Position numbers and translations under genes: made by a program
Shown here: piece by piece, positions 1 to 7,466 of the stretch
How the letters are laid out: each line of letters opens with the position of its first letter
How positions within the stretch are numbered: position 1 is the stretch's first letter
Assembly: GCA_030149405.1 (NCBI GenBank)
Contig: JASBRM010000356.1
Coordinates: 1 to 9,124 of the forward strand
DNA from: Neptuniibacter sp.
Lineage (GTDB): Bacteria; Pseudomonadota; Gammaproteobacteria; Pseudomonadales; Balneatricaceae
Direction of reading: 5' to 3'
DNA length: 9,124 nucleotides
Notes under the pieces: generated by a model
Database searches by the model: none
Told to the model about the DNA's origin: nothing
The model's input: only the letters and a program-made list of their open reading frames with translations

Positions 1-1139
1 CGATTGCCTCTGCCCAACTGCCTGACCCTAAAGTCAGAGTCGCTTTGGCAAACCTGCCATTAGACAGCGTGGATTTTAATAAGGAGAACATGACACAGCT
101 GCAGTTTGGAGTATCCCAACAATTTCCAAGGGGAGACTCTCTTGAATTAAAGCAACAGCAGTTAGAACTGCAAGCAGGGAAAAATCCATTGCAGCGCCTT
201 GAGCGCTCAGCTCAGATCAAATTAGCGGTCAGCAGAACCTGGCTGGCTTTGCATCAAGCAGAACAACAGTTAGCGCTGTTACAACGTAAAAAGCATATTT
301 TTGATGAGTTGGTTGCCATCAGCCGGGCTAACTTCCGCAGTGGTAAGGCCCGTCGTTTTGAGGTGTTGGATGCTGAGTTGCAACTGACTAAATTCAGCGA
401 TCGGATTATTCAGTTAGAGAAAATGATTTCTCAGCAACAGGCACAATTACAGAAATGGCTCTATGTAAAACCCACTAAACCACTGAATAATGAATTTGAA
501 CCTTCCAGGCTGATATTGAGCATCACCAATGATCAGACAGTCATTGATGCGCTCACTCAGCACCCGCAGATGCAGCTCTTAGCTAAGGATATCCAGGTAA
601 AAGATAAAGGTATCGCCATTGCTGAAGAGGCTTACAAGCCAGGTTTTAAGCTTGATGCTAATTACGGTTACCGAGATGACAGTGATACTGGCATGGAGAG
701 AGCAGATTTCTTTACCGTAGCACTGACTATGGAGCTGCCTTTGTTCCCTGAAAAACGTCAGGACCAGAGGCGTAGTGCAGCTATTCAGAACCGGGAAGCT
801 AGCAAAGAAATGCGTTTATTAAAAGCACGTGAGCTGAGATCTGGTTTTGAAATGGCAAAAGCGGGACTGTTTGGAATAGAGCAACGTTTGGCAATTTATG
901 ATCAAGCCTATCTGAAGCAGCAGTCCGCGAAGAGAAAATCTGCACTCAAAGCTTATGCCTCAGCAGATGCCCGGTTCAATGAAGTTGCAATGGCTGCTAT
1001 CACTGAACTGGAAACACAGCTCCAACAGATCGCTCTGGTTCATGAGGTGGCGAAGGCTAAGGCAGAGATTAACTATTACCTCGCGGGCGTTGATCCGCAA
1101 TTACAAACCAGTGCTATAACTCAGGAGAGCAAACGATGA
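1..1139 (+). CDS. Outer-membrane efflux channel, TolC family (CusC/CzcC-like), 5'-partial
   Basis: This is the outer-membrane channel of a tripartite metal efflux pump; it would carry substrate from the periplasmic adaptor across the outer membrane. The reading frame is open to the left edge (first full codon at 3), giving 378 visible residues. The TTG at 45 is not a believable start, because the residues before it (IASAQLPDPK) already match the conserved N-terminal part of the family. Two outer-membrane efflux repeats can be seen, at roughly residues 20-145 and 175-365 of the visible part. Both are rich in Gln, Glu, Lys and Leu heptad-like stretches, as expected for the alpha-helical barrel. 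The signal peptide and about 50-100 N-terminal residues lie outside the window. The stop overlaps the adaptor start (ATGA at 1136), so the two are co-translated. The family assignment is firm. The copper/silver substrate is inferred from the next two genes, because TolC-type channels carry little specificity themselves. Confidence 0.9.
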   Translation, partial: IASAQLPDPKVRVALANLPLDSVDFNKENMTQLQFGVSQQFPRGDSLELKQQQLELQAGKNPLQRLERSAQIKLAVSRTWLALHQAEQQLALLQRKKHIFDELVAISRANFRSGKARRFEVLDAELQLTKFSDRIIQLEKMISQQQAQLQKWLYVKPTKPLNNEFEPSRLILSITNDQTVIDALTQHPQMQLLAKDIQVKDKGIAIAEEAYKPGFKLDANYGYRDDSDTGMERADFFTVALTMELPLFPEKRQDQRRSAAIQNREASKEMRLLKARELRSGFEMAKAGLFGIEQRLAIYDQAYLKQQSAKRKSALKAYASADARFNEVAMAAITELETQLQQIALVHEVAKAKAEINYYLAGVDPQLQTSAITQESKR

Positions 1140-2614
1140 ATAAATGGTTCTTGGCAACATCAGCTCTATTGTGTGGTGCTGCGCTTGGGTATTACCTGCC
1201 GGGTCTGTCCGGTGATGAAATGGCTGCTGATAGCGCAGAAAGTAAACCACTGTACTGGGTGGCTCCCATGGACCCGAATTTCAAACGAGATAAACCGGGT
1301 CTTTCACCTATGGGTATGGATCTGGTACCTGTGTATCCAGAAGATCTGGCCGGTGGTGATTCCCCAGGAACCGTTTCGATCAGCCCTGAAGTGGTGAATA
1401 ACCTGGGGGTTCGCAGTGAATCGGTATTGTTCAGCCCATTGCAGGGACAACTCAATACCGTTGGTTATGTGGGTTATGATCAGGAACAGCTGGTTGATAT
1501 TCACTCGCGCATTTCAGGCTGGGTCGAGTCTTTAGCCGTAAATTCGGAAGGTGATGCTGTGACTGAAGGGCAGTTACTCTATGAGGTCTATTCACCTGAT
1601 CTGGTGAATGCTCAGGAGGAGTATATTGCAGCTCTTAATAGCGGCAATCGCTATCTGCGTCAGGCCAGTGAGAGCAAGCTGAAAGCGTTGGGTGTATCAA
1701 AACAGATTTTTTCTACGCTTAAAAAACAGCGTAAAGCGCTAGAGCGGATCCCAGTGTATGCACCAAAAAGTGGATATCTGAGTGAATTGAATCTGACTCA
1801 GGGCATGTTTATTAAACCAGCTTCCAAACTGATGCGGATAGGCCCTCTGGATCAGGTCTGGATCATAGCGGAACTGTTTGAGCGCCAGGCTTCCATGGTA
1901 AGCGAAGGTAACTCTGCCGTAATGCAATTGGATTTTCTTCCCGGAAAACGTTGGCAGGGAACTGTGGATTACATCTATCCCGCGCTCGACCCCAAAACCC
2001 GCACTCTTAAAATCCGGTTGCGTTTTGATAATCCTGATTTAGAACTGAAGCCGGATATGTTTGCTCGAATTGATATCCAGACACAAGCCACTGCGCCAGT
2101 GCTGAATATTCCTGAATCTGCTCTGATAATAACTGGGGCACAGGAACGAGTGGTCATCGACTTGGGAGAGGGACGTTACAAATCCGTAGAAGTGCGTTCA
2201 GGTGAACGTATGGGCGGTCGTGTAGCTATCAACCAGGGGTTACAACCGGAAGATAAGGTGGTGGTGTCAGCTCAGTTTATGCTGGATTCTGAATCTTCTA
2301 TCAGCTCAGATTTCCTGCGGATGACGCCACCTATGATGGGATTTGTGGAAGATGTCTGGGTATCAGCAACTGTTCGTTCGGTGGATCTGGAAAATCGTAC
2401 GGTTGTGCTGAACCACGGTGAAATTCGGGAGTGGAAACAACCACAGATGGTGATGGAAGTTCCGGTGGCTGAAACACTGGATCTCAATCCGCTTGTCGAT
2501 GCAAAAGAGGTTCAGGTTCTGCTCAATGGTGGAGATATGAGTGACCTAAAAATCACTGACTTTATTCTGCCTCGCCCAAAGGCTCCGGTTAGTCTGCCGG
2601 GAGGTCAGTTATGA
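1136..2614 (+). CDS. cusB: Cu/Ag efflux RND periplasmic adaptor (CusB-like) with fused C-terminal CusF-like domain
   Basis: This membrane-fusion protein links the RND pump to the outer-membrane channel and takes part in metal transfer. Residues 1-22 form a hydrophobic signal or anchor; ALLC is a poor lipobox. Residues 40-68 are the heavy-metal-binding segment (YWVAPMDPN, then SPMGMDLVP). M45, M59 and M61 correspond to the three CusB methionines known to bind Cu(I)/Ag(I). The barrel-sandwich, helical-hairpin and beta-barrel domains of the HlyD type follow over about 80-385, including a conserved APKSGYL segment near 209. Residues about 403-476 resemble the small metallochaperone CusF ([20 protein letters not shown], then QMVM). 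H427, M438 and M440 align with CusF H36, M47 and M49, but the CusF tryptophan position is Q435, with a tryptophan at 433 instead. At 492 residues it is longer than E. coli CusB (about 407), which the extra domain explains. AGGAG at 1123-1127 lies 8 nt before the ATG. Both ends overlap their neighbours by 4 bases. Confidence 0.93.
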   Translation: MNKWFLATSALLCGAALGYYLPGLSGDEMAADSAESKPLYWVAPMDPNFKRDKPGLSPMGMDLVPVYPEDLAGGDSPGTVSISPEVVNNLGVRSESVLFSPLQGQLNTVGYVGYDQEQLVDIHSRISGWVESLAVNSEGDAVTEGQLLYEVYSPDLVNAQEEYIAALNSGNRYLRQASESKLKALGVSKQIFSTLKKQRKALERIPVYAPKSGYLSELNLTQGMFIKPASKLMRIGPLDQVWIIAELFERQASMVSEGNSAVMQLDFLPGKRWQGTVDYIYPALDPKTRTLKIRLRFDNPDLELKPDMFARIDIQTQATAPVLNIPESALIITGAQERVVIDLGEGRYKSVEVRSGERMGGRVAINQGLQPEDKVVVSAQFMLDSESSISSDFLRMTPPMMGFVEDVWVSATVRSVDLENRTVVLNHGEIREWKQPQMVMEVPVAETLDLNPLVDAKEVQVLLNGGDMSDLKITDFILPRPKAPVSLPGGQL

Positions 2615-5600
2615 TTAAGGCCATTATTTACTGGTCTATCCATAATCGCTTTTTTATCGTTCTGGCCACTTTGGTCCTGATCGGTTGGGGCGCATACGCA
2701 GTTAAAAATACGCCCATTGATGCCATCCCGGACCTGTCTGACGTACAGGTGATTATTAAAACCAGTTATCCCGGACAGGCTCCACAGGTGGTAGAGGATC
2801 AGGTCACTTATCCGTTGACTACGGCCATGTTGTCAGTACCCGGTGCTAAAACGGTGCGTGGTTTTTCTTTTTTTGGCGACTCTTATGTCTATGTGATCTT
2901 TGATGACGATACGGATCTCTACTGGGCACGTAGTCGAGTACTGGAATATCTCAGTCAGGTCTCTTCCCGGCTACCTGCCAATGCCCGTCCTGAGTTGGGG
3001 CCGGATGCTACTGGTGTAGGCTGGATCTATCTTTATGCGTTGGTCGACAGAACCGGTCAGCATGATCTGGCTCAGCTGCGAAGTATTCAGGACTGGTTTT
3101 TGAAATACGAGCTGCAGACTGTGCCGGGAGTATCTGAAGTTGCTCCGGTTGGAGGCATGGTAAAGCAGTATCAGGTTAAGGTGGACCCGGAAAAACTGCG
3201 TGCATTTGATATACCGCTCTCCCATATCACAAGGGCGATTAAACGCGCTAATCAGGAAAGCGGCGCTTCAGTGATTGAGATGGCAGAAGCTGAGTATATG
3301 GTGCGTGCCACTGGCTATTTGGATGGCCTTGAGGCGATAAAAGCTATTCCTTTGGGTGCGAATCAAAACGGTACCCCTATCTTATTACAGGATATTGCAG
3401 AGATCGGAACGGGCCCGCAGATGCGCCGTGGTATTGCGGAACTGGATGGTGAGGGTGAAGCTGTTGGTGGTGTGGTGGTGATGCGTTTTGGTGAAAACGC
3501 TCAGAAAACCATTGATGGCGTTAAAGCCAAACTTGAAGAGCTCAAGCGCAGCCTGCCGGAAGGCGTGGAAGTCGTTACAGTATATGACCGCTCAGGGCTG
3601 ATCGAACGGGCAGTCGATAACCTGTTCGAGAAGCTGGTGGAAGAGTTCATTGTTGTCATCATTGTCTGCGCTGCTTTTTTGTTCCATTTCCGCTCTTCAC
3701 TGGTGGTTATTATCAGCTTACCGGTGGGTATGCTGGTGGCGTTTATCATCATGTATTATCAGGGGATCAACGCCAATATTATGTCTCTGGGGGGCATTGC
3801 TATTGCCATTGGTGCCATGGTGGATGGCGCCATAGTGATGATAGAGAACGTCCATAAGCATATGGAAAGGACCGAGCTCACCCGTGAAAATCGCTGGCAG
3901 GTGATTGCCGAAGCCTCGGCTGAGGTAGGTCCTGCACTTTTCTTCAGTCTGCTGATTATTACCATGAGCTTCCTGCCGGTATTTACTCTGGAAGCTCAGG
4001 AAGGACGCATGTTCTCGCCGCTGGCATTCACTAAAACCTATGCCATGGCTGCAGCAGCTGGTCTGGCGATTACACTGGTGCCGGTGCTGATGGGTTACTG
4101 CATACGCGGCAAGGTATTGTCTGAACATAAAAACCCGTTGAATCGCATGTTGCAGGCGATCTACATTCCCGTGATTCGTGCAGTGCTGAACTGGCCAAAA
4201 GCGACCGTGATATTAGCGCTTGTAATTACATCAGCAGGATTCTGGCCGGTAAATAAGATTGGTTCTGAATTTATCCCGCCTCTGGATGAGGGCGATCTGA
4301 TGTACATGCCTACTACCTATCCGGGAATTTCCATCGGTAAGGCCCGGGAGCTGCTGCAGCAGACGGATAAGCTAATTAGAACCGTACCGGAAGTCGAGCG
4401 CGTATTTGGCAAAATTGGTCGTGCTGAAACGGCAACGGACCCCGCGCCTCTGACCATGATTGAAACTTTTATAACCCTGAAACCACGAGATCAGTGGCGC
4501 GAGGGCATGACCACCGAAAAGCTCACTAAAGAGCTGGATAAACTGGTGAAATTCCCCGGGCTAACCAACGCCTGGGTAATGCCCATTAAAACTCGTATTG
4601 ATATGCTGGCTACAGGTATTAAAACCCCGGTGGGACTCAAGGTAGCTGGTGCGGACCTGAATGTGATTCAGGATATTGGTCAACAGCTGGAGAAAGTTCT
4701 CGCAGAAGTTGAAGGTACCGCGTCAGTATACTCTGAACGAGTTGCCGGTGGGCGTTATATCAAGGTGGATATTCAGCGCGAGAAAGCGGCCCGTTATGGA
4801 CTTAACATTGCGGATGTACAGGCGGTTGTTAGCAGTGCGATCGGAGGTATGAATGTATCCCAAACGGTTGAAGGGCTGGAGCGCTACCCAATCAATGTGC
4901 GTTATCCTCAGGAGTATCGTAACTCGGTTGAAAAACTGAAGATGTTACCGGTAGTGACCCCAATGGGGATACGTATTGCTCTGGCAGATGTAGCAGATAT
5001 TCTTATAGAAGATGGCCCTCCAGGAATTAAGAGCGAAAATGCTCGTCCTAATGGTTGGACTTATGTGGATATAGAAGGCCGCGATCTGGGTACTTATGTG
5101 GCTGCAGCACAGAAGGCTGTTGCTGAAAATGTTAAGTTACCTCCGGGTTATTCCATTAACTGGTCCGGTCAGTATGAGTATTTGCTTAGAGCTCAGGAAA
5201 AGCTGACTTATGTTATCCCTTTGACACTGGCCATCATTGTTGTACTTCTCTATATGAGCTTTCGGCGTTTTGCTGAAGTTGCCATGATTATGGGCACTCT
5301 GCCACTGGCTTTGATTGGTGGTATCTGGATGCTGTATCTCAATGATTTCAACTTTTCTGTTGCCGTTGGCGTGGGCTTTATTGCCCTTGCGGGGGTTGCT
5401 GTAGAGATCGGAGTGATCATGTTGATCTACCTGAATCAAGCCTATCAGGAGATGATCAGAACCACCGAGGGTGAATTGACCTTAATGGATTTGAAAAGGG
5501 CTGTGATTGAAGGAGCAGGTATGCGTGTTCGACCGGTTATGATGACTGTAATCACTATTGTGGCTGGATTGTTACCGATTATGTATAGCACGGGTACCGG

Positions 5601-5718
5601 TTCTGAAATTATGCAGCGGATAGCAGCACCTATGGTTGGAGGGATGATCAGTGCTGTTGTTCTGACGCTGCTATTGATTCCGGCAGTTTATTATCTATGG
5701 CGGCGTAGTCAGCTTTAG
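2611..5718 (+). CDS. cusA: Cu(I)/Ag(I) efflux RND transporter (CusA-like, HME family)
   Basis: This is the inner-membrane proton-driven pump that exports monovalent copper/silver through the adaptor and channel. At 1035 residues it is near the usual length of about 1040-1050. One N-terminal TM helix (about 13-30) is followed by a large periplasmic loop, a TM bundle at about 345-548, a second large loop and a final TM bundle at about 866-1026. This is the RND duplicated layout. M566 (in DLMYMP), M616 (in LTMIET) and M665 (in RIDMLATG) align with CusA M573, M623 and M672, the three-methionine substrate site; M391 and M403 are also present. TM4 has [13 protein letters not shown] with D405 and E412, the proton-transfer acidic residues, and E932 matches CusA E939. 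CusA K984 aligns with V976 (RVRPVMMTV), which is unusual for a proposed relay residue. GGGAGG at 2599-2604 lies 6 nt before the ATG, which overlaps the adaptor stop. The Met triad favours Cu/Ag over Zn/Co/Cd. Confidence 0.95.
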   Translation: MIKAIIYWSIHNRFFIVLATLVLIGWGAYAVKNTPIDAIPDLSDVQVIIKTSYPGQAPQVVEDQVTYPLTTAMLSVPGAKTVRGFSFFGDSYVYVIFDDDTDLYWARSRVLEYLSQVSSRLPANARPELGPDATGVGWIYLYALVDRTGQHDLAQLRSIQDWFLKYELQTVPGVSEVAPVGGMVKQYQVKVDPEKLRAFDIPLSHITRAIKRANQESGASVIEMAEAEYMVRATGYLDGLEAIKAIPLGANQNGTPILLQDIAEIGTGPQMRRGIAELDGEGEAVGGVVVMRFGENAQKTIDGVKAKLEELKRSLPEGVEVVTVYDRSGLIERAVDNLFEKLVEEFIVVIIVCAAFLFHFRSSLVVIISLPVGMLVAFIIMYYQGINANIMSLGGIAIAIGAMVDGAIVMIENVHKHMERTELTRENRWQVIAEASAEVGPALFFSLLIITMSFLPVFTLEAQEGRMFSPLAFTKTYAMAAAAGLAITLVPVLMGYCIRGKVLSEHKNPLNRMLQAIYIPVIRAVLNWPKATVILALVITSAGFWPVNKIGSEFIPPLDEGDLMYMPTTYPGISIGKARELLQQTDKLIRTVPEVERVFGKIGRAETATDPAPLTMIETFITLKPRDQWREGMTTEKLTKELDKLVKFPGLTNAWVMPIKTRIDMLATGIKTPVGLKVAGADLNVIQDIGQQLEKVLAEVEGTASVYSERVAGGRYIKVDIQREKAARYGLNIADVQAVVSSAIGGMNVSQTVEGLERYPINVRYPQEYRNSVEKLKMLPVVTPMGIRIALADVADILIEDGPPGIKSENARPNGWTYVDIEGRDLGTYVAAAQKAVAENVKLPPGYSINWSGQYEYLLRAQEKLTYVIPLTLAIIVVLLYMSFRRFAEVAMIMGTLPLALIGGIWMLYLNDFNFSVAVGVGFIALAGVAVEIGVIMLIYLNQAYQEMIRTTEGELTLMDLKRAVIEGAGMRVRPVMMTVITIVAGLLPIMYSTGTGSEIMQRIAAPMVGGMISAVVLTLLLIPAVYYLWRRSQL

Positions 5719-5724
5719 AACATA

Positions 5725-5758
5725 AAACGCCCCTGCCTTATTCAAAGTAGGGGCGTTT
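5725..5758. terminator. Bidirectional intrinsic terminator between convergent genes
   Basis: A perfect 10-bp stem, AAACGCCCCT (5725-5734) with AGGGGCGTTT (5749-5758), starts 6 bases after the cusA stop and encloses a 14-nt loop. On the + strand it runs into TTTATAGTTTAT, and on the - strand into TTTTATG. The GC-rich core with T-rich flanks on both sides suits termination of both the pump operon and the converging small secreted-protein gene. The T-tracts are interrupted, so efficiency is uncertain. Confidence 0.8.
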
Positions 5759-5786
5759 ATAGTTTATAAAGCAAGTACACCTAGTG

Positions 5787-5812
5787 AAAACGAAAGCTTA
5801 GAGAAGCGTTTT
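5787..5812 (-). terminator. Possible weak hairpin at the 3' end of the small secreted-protein gene
   Basis: AAAAC (5787-5791) pairs with GTTTT (5808-5812), and GCTT (5796-5799) pairs with AAGC (5804-5807), leaving an AGAG loop and a 4-nt bulge. On the - strand the hairpin begins within the stop codon and ends in GTTTTCAC. It is AT-rich and bulged, so it may only assist the stronger hairpin at 5725-5758. Confidence 0.3.
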
Positions 5813-6254
5813 ACTTGATGATAATGTCAATGCCCTGGGTATCGCCTGTAGAGCCCGGTACATATAAACGGTAAGTACCTGGTTTGACTGCTACAAAGCC
5901 AATTTCCATTTCACCCGCGTCGTCAAACTCAATGCTATCGATACCGTATGGACGTACTTCAAGGTCATTGATTACCACCTCATCAACCCAGATCGCTCTG
6001 AAGAAACCTGGACCTGTCAAAGCAAGTTCACCAGAACCGTCACTGGTAATTTCAAGCTCATAATAACGACCAGATTCTAGTGTAAATGTGGATTCTTCTG
6101 ACAATGGCTCACCAGCAGACAGAGTGATTTCAGGGATCTCACCGTGATTTTTTTTGGAGAGCAAACCAGCATAGCCAAGTTCATGAGCGACAGAAAAGCT
6201 GGAAGTAGTCAGACATACCAGTCCAGCCGCTGCTATTGTTTTTAAAAGTTTCAT
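5811..6254 (-). CDS. Small secreted cupredoxin-like protein of unknown function
   Basis: The function is not recognised. The 147-residue product starts with a classical Sec signal peptide (MKLLKTIAAAGLVCLTTSSFSVA). Cleavage after A23 fits the small -3/-1 residue rule and leaves His24 as the mature N-terminus, followed by ELGYAG. The rest is acidic and beta-rich, with ESGRYYELEITSDG (60-73), GFFRAIWVDEVVINDLEVRP (83-102) and a final VKPGTYRLYVPG strand pair (123-134). The PGTY turn and overall layout recall cupredoxin-like domains. The mature part has no cysteine, and only His24 and His37, so a type-1 copper site is not possible. An in-frame ATG at 6344 would extend the protein by 30 residues, but it buries the signal peptide and falls inside the likely -10 box. 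The ATG at 6254 has a purine-rich GAGAGAG upstream and is preferred. The gene converges on the Cus operon. A periplasmic copper-related role is suggested by position and the N-terminal His, but this is inference. Confidence 0.8.
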   Translation of the reverse strand: MKLLKTIAAAGLVCLTTSSFSVAHELGYAGLLSKKNHGEIPEITLSAGEPLSEESTFTLESGRYYELEITSDGSGELALTGPGFFRAIWVDEVVINDLEVRPYGIDSIEFDDAGEMEIGFVAVKPGTYRLYVPGSTGDTQGIDIIIK

Positions 6255-6258
6255 ACGT

Positions 6259-6267
6259 CTCTCTCTA
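6259..6267 (-). promoter_or_regulatory. Shine-Dalgarno-like site fixing the start of the secreted protein
   Basis: On the - strand a purine run (AGAGAGAG) lies 4-12 bases before the ATG at 6254. It is a moderate match to the ribosome-binding consensus. It supports the shorter start, which places a signal peptide at the N-terminus. Confidence 0.55.
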
Positions 6268-6272
6268 GACTT

Positions 6273-6304
6273 AGGGAACCAACAAGCTTTTTCGCAGGTT
6301 CCTT
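6273..6304 (-). promoter_or_regulatory. Hairpin in the 5' leader of the secreted-protein gene
   Basis: GGAACC at 6275-6280 is complementary to GGTTCC at 6297-6302, with one further pair outside a mismatch. This gives a stem with a 16-nt loop just upstream of the ribosome-binding site in the predicted leader. It leaves the purine-rich site free and has no T-tract, so it does not look like a terminator. A role in mRNA stability or regulation is possible but not shown. Confidence 0.35.
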
Positions 6305-6341
6305 TGTATTTATTAAGTGAGTTTAAAGTAGCTCGCACCCT

Positions 6342-6370
6342 CATATAGAACGATTACTCTTTTGTTCCAA
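6342..6370 (-). promoter_or_regulatory. Putative sigma70 promoter for the secreted-protein gene
   Basis: On the - strand, TTGGAA (6370-6365) is followed by exactly 17 bases and then TATATG (6347-6342). Each hexamer matches 4 of 6 consensus bases at ideal spacing. Transcription would begin near 6335, giving a leader of about 80 nt before the ATG at 6254. Confidence 0.5.
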
Positions 6371-6402
6371 TTGAGTAGTTCGTTCGTATTAAGTTATTGC
6401 CC

Positions 6403-6423
6403 AGCCCTTGAATTTAGAGGGCT
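6403..6423 (-). terminator. Possible weak terminator hairpin downstream of the LysR gene
   Basis: AGCCCT (6403-6408) pairs with AGGGCT (6418-6423) around a 9-nt loop, 17 bases past the regulator's stop. No T-tract follows on the - strand, so it may be a partial or Rho-assisted terminator, or chance. Some read-through from the regulator into the secreted-protein gene is therefore possible. Confidence 0.3.
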
Positions 6424-6440
6424 ATATGACAATTAGATGA

Positions 6441-7343
6441 CTATTTGGCTGCGTTTTCTTGCGGGCATTTATCAAGCCTTGCTTGCAATAATTTCCCGAA
6501 TAGCTTGGTAGCTGGGCCTGCATAATTGCCTTCTGCGTAAATCATATTCAACTGAATATTTCGCTTGCCACCGACACTAAGTACCAGCGGTTTTAACTGC
6601 CCTTCATCCAGTTCCCGTTGTATTTTAAGTTTTGGGTACCAGGCATAGCCAAGCCCTTTGCAGGCCGCTTCAATAGACGTGCGCAGGTGGCTAACGGTCA
6701 GGCGCTGATCTGCGCCGAGCCAGCCAGCATCCATATCACGGCTACCGGAGTCTTTGACTACCAATTGGCGGTGTAAGCGGAGATCCTGATAATCAAGAGG
6801 CCTGTTCAGTTTATGCAGGGGATGCTCAGGACTGGCAACGGCGATAAATTCGATATTGAGAACTGGATCACCCAGAAAGCCAGGTGGAATTCGCCCGCCA
6901 ATAACAAGGTCCGCTTCTTTACGTAATAAGGCTTCATCAGTGCCACTGAGCACTGTTTCTCGCAATTCAATGCGGGTAAGAGGGCGTTGTTGTGTGAATT
7001 GGTCGATCACTTCCATCATTAACCAGTCAGGGAACAGAGTATCCATTGCGATACGAATTTCAGGCTCCCAGCCTTCAGCAAACTGTTCCGCGAGGGATTC
7101 CATCTGTCTGGCTTCTTCCACCAGAACTCTGGCTTTGCGATATAAAGCTTTACCGGCATCGGTCAGTACCGCTTTGCGGCCTTCAACTTTAAAGGCGCGG
7201 ATATTGAGGGTGCTTTCCAATTTCTGGATCGCATAACTGACCGAAGACTGGCTTTTATTCATCGCTTCTGCAGCGGATGCGTAGCCTTCATTTTCAACAA
7301 CGGCAATCAAAGTTTGCCATTGTTCTAGTGTGACCTGAGGCAT
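6441..7343 (-). CDS. LysR-family transcriptional regulator (YhaJ-like)
   Basis: This is a DNA-binding regulator, probably of the divergent azoR-yqjG operon. At 300 residues it is the normal family length. Residues about 4-63 form the winged helix-turn-helix (ASAAEAMNKSQSSVSYAIQKLE, with the recognition helix near 31-43). A linker helix runs to about 88, and the periplasmic-binding-like effector domain spans about 94-292. The segment AEGWEPEIRIAMDTLFP resembles the corresponding region of E. coli YhaJ (recalled), a LysR regulator that responds to nitroaromatic/quinone-type compounds. Cys228 lies in the effector domain (AACKGLGYAWYP); whether it senses anything is unknown. The ATG at 7343 begins directly before the HTH and is the natural start, although the ribosome-binding site is weak. 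A 36-bp dyad lies 16 bp upstream of this start, so autoregulation together with control of azoR is likely. The family call is firm; the inducer is inferred from neighbours. Confidence 0.93.
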   Translation of the reverse strand: MPQVTLEQWQTLIAVVENEGYASAAEAMNKSQSSVSYAIQKLESTLNIRAFKVEGRKAVLTDAGKALYRKARVLVEEARQMESLAEQFAEGWEPEIRIAMDTLFPDWLMMEVIDQFTQQRPLTRIELRETVLSGTDEALLRKEADLVIGGRIPPGFLGDPVLNIEFIAVASPEHPLHKLNRPLDYQDLRLHRQLVVKDSGSRDMDAGWLGADQRLTVSHLRTSIEAACKGLGYAWYPKLKIQRELDEGQLKPLVLSVGGKRNIQLNMIYAEGNYAGPATKLFGKLLQARLDKCPQENAAK

Positions 7344-7359
7344 AACGTATCTAATATTT

Positions 7360-7395
7360 CGATTAAATTAAGCTAATTTTAGCTGTTTTTAATCG
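7360..7395. promoter_or_regulatory. 36-bp imperfect palindrome, likely LysR operator
   Basis: In the 123-bp divergent region, two nested inverted repeats share one centre (between 7377 and 7378). CGATTAAA (7360-7367) mirrors TTTAATCG (7388-7395), and AGCTAA (7371-7376) mirrors TTAGCT (7379-7384). In total 14 of 18 base pairs match. Symmetric T-N11-A motifs, the LysR-box hallmark, occur at 7363-7375 and 7380-7392. The right arm covers the expected -35 region of azoR and the left arm lies just upstream of the regulator gene. Binding by the adjacent LysR protein is inferred. Confidence 0.65.
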
Positions 7396-7411
7396 TTTTA
7401 ATAAATATAAA
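7383..7411 (+). promoter_or_regulatory. Putative activator-dependent promoter for azoR
   Basis: TATAAA at 7406-7411 is a good -10 candidate. With a 17-base spacer, the -35 position is CTGTTT (7383-7388), a poor match lying inside the right half of the palindrome. A weak -35 overlapped by a regulator site is typical of LysR-activated promoters. Transcription would start near 7418, leaving a leader of about 50 nt. Confidence 0.45.
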
Positions 7412-7466
7412 AATATCACCATATTCCAGAGACAAGTCTGGTCACCTCATTAACAGGAGCAGAACA

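Noticed and set aside
45..47. TTG as the start codon of the outer-membrane channel gene
   Set aside because: The frame is open to the left edge and the upstream residues (IASAQLPDPK) match the family, so the true start and signal peptide lie before the window.
1163..1180. Possible lipoprotein cysteine (ALLC) at the adaptor N-terminus
   Set aside because: Leucine at the -1 position does not fit the lipobox, which needs Gly, Ala or Ser, so a normal signal or anchor is more likely.
3718..4128. 136-codon open frame on the - strand inside cusA
   Set aside because: It lies opposite a strongly conserved RND transporter region, its product is low-complexity His/Gln-rich without recognisable domains, and it has no start context of its own. 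It is a shadow of the real gene.
6255..6344. Longer 177-residue form of the secreted protein starting at the ATG at 6344
   Set aside because: It would place 30 charged residues before a clear signal peptide, and its ATG coincides with the likely -10 hexamer.
6856..7236. 126-codon open frame on the + strand inside the LysR gene
   Set aside because: Ser/Arg-rich translation typical of an antisense shadow, lying fully within the DNA-binding and effector domains of a well-supported LysR gene.
7426..7441. CCAGA/TCTGG hairpin in the azoR leader
   Set aside because: The stem is only 5 bp with a 6-nt loop, has no T-tract and does not overlap the ribosome-binding site; it is within what chance produces.
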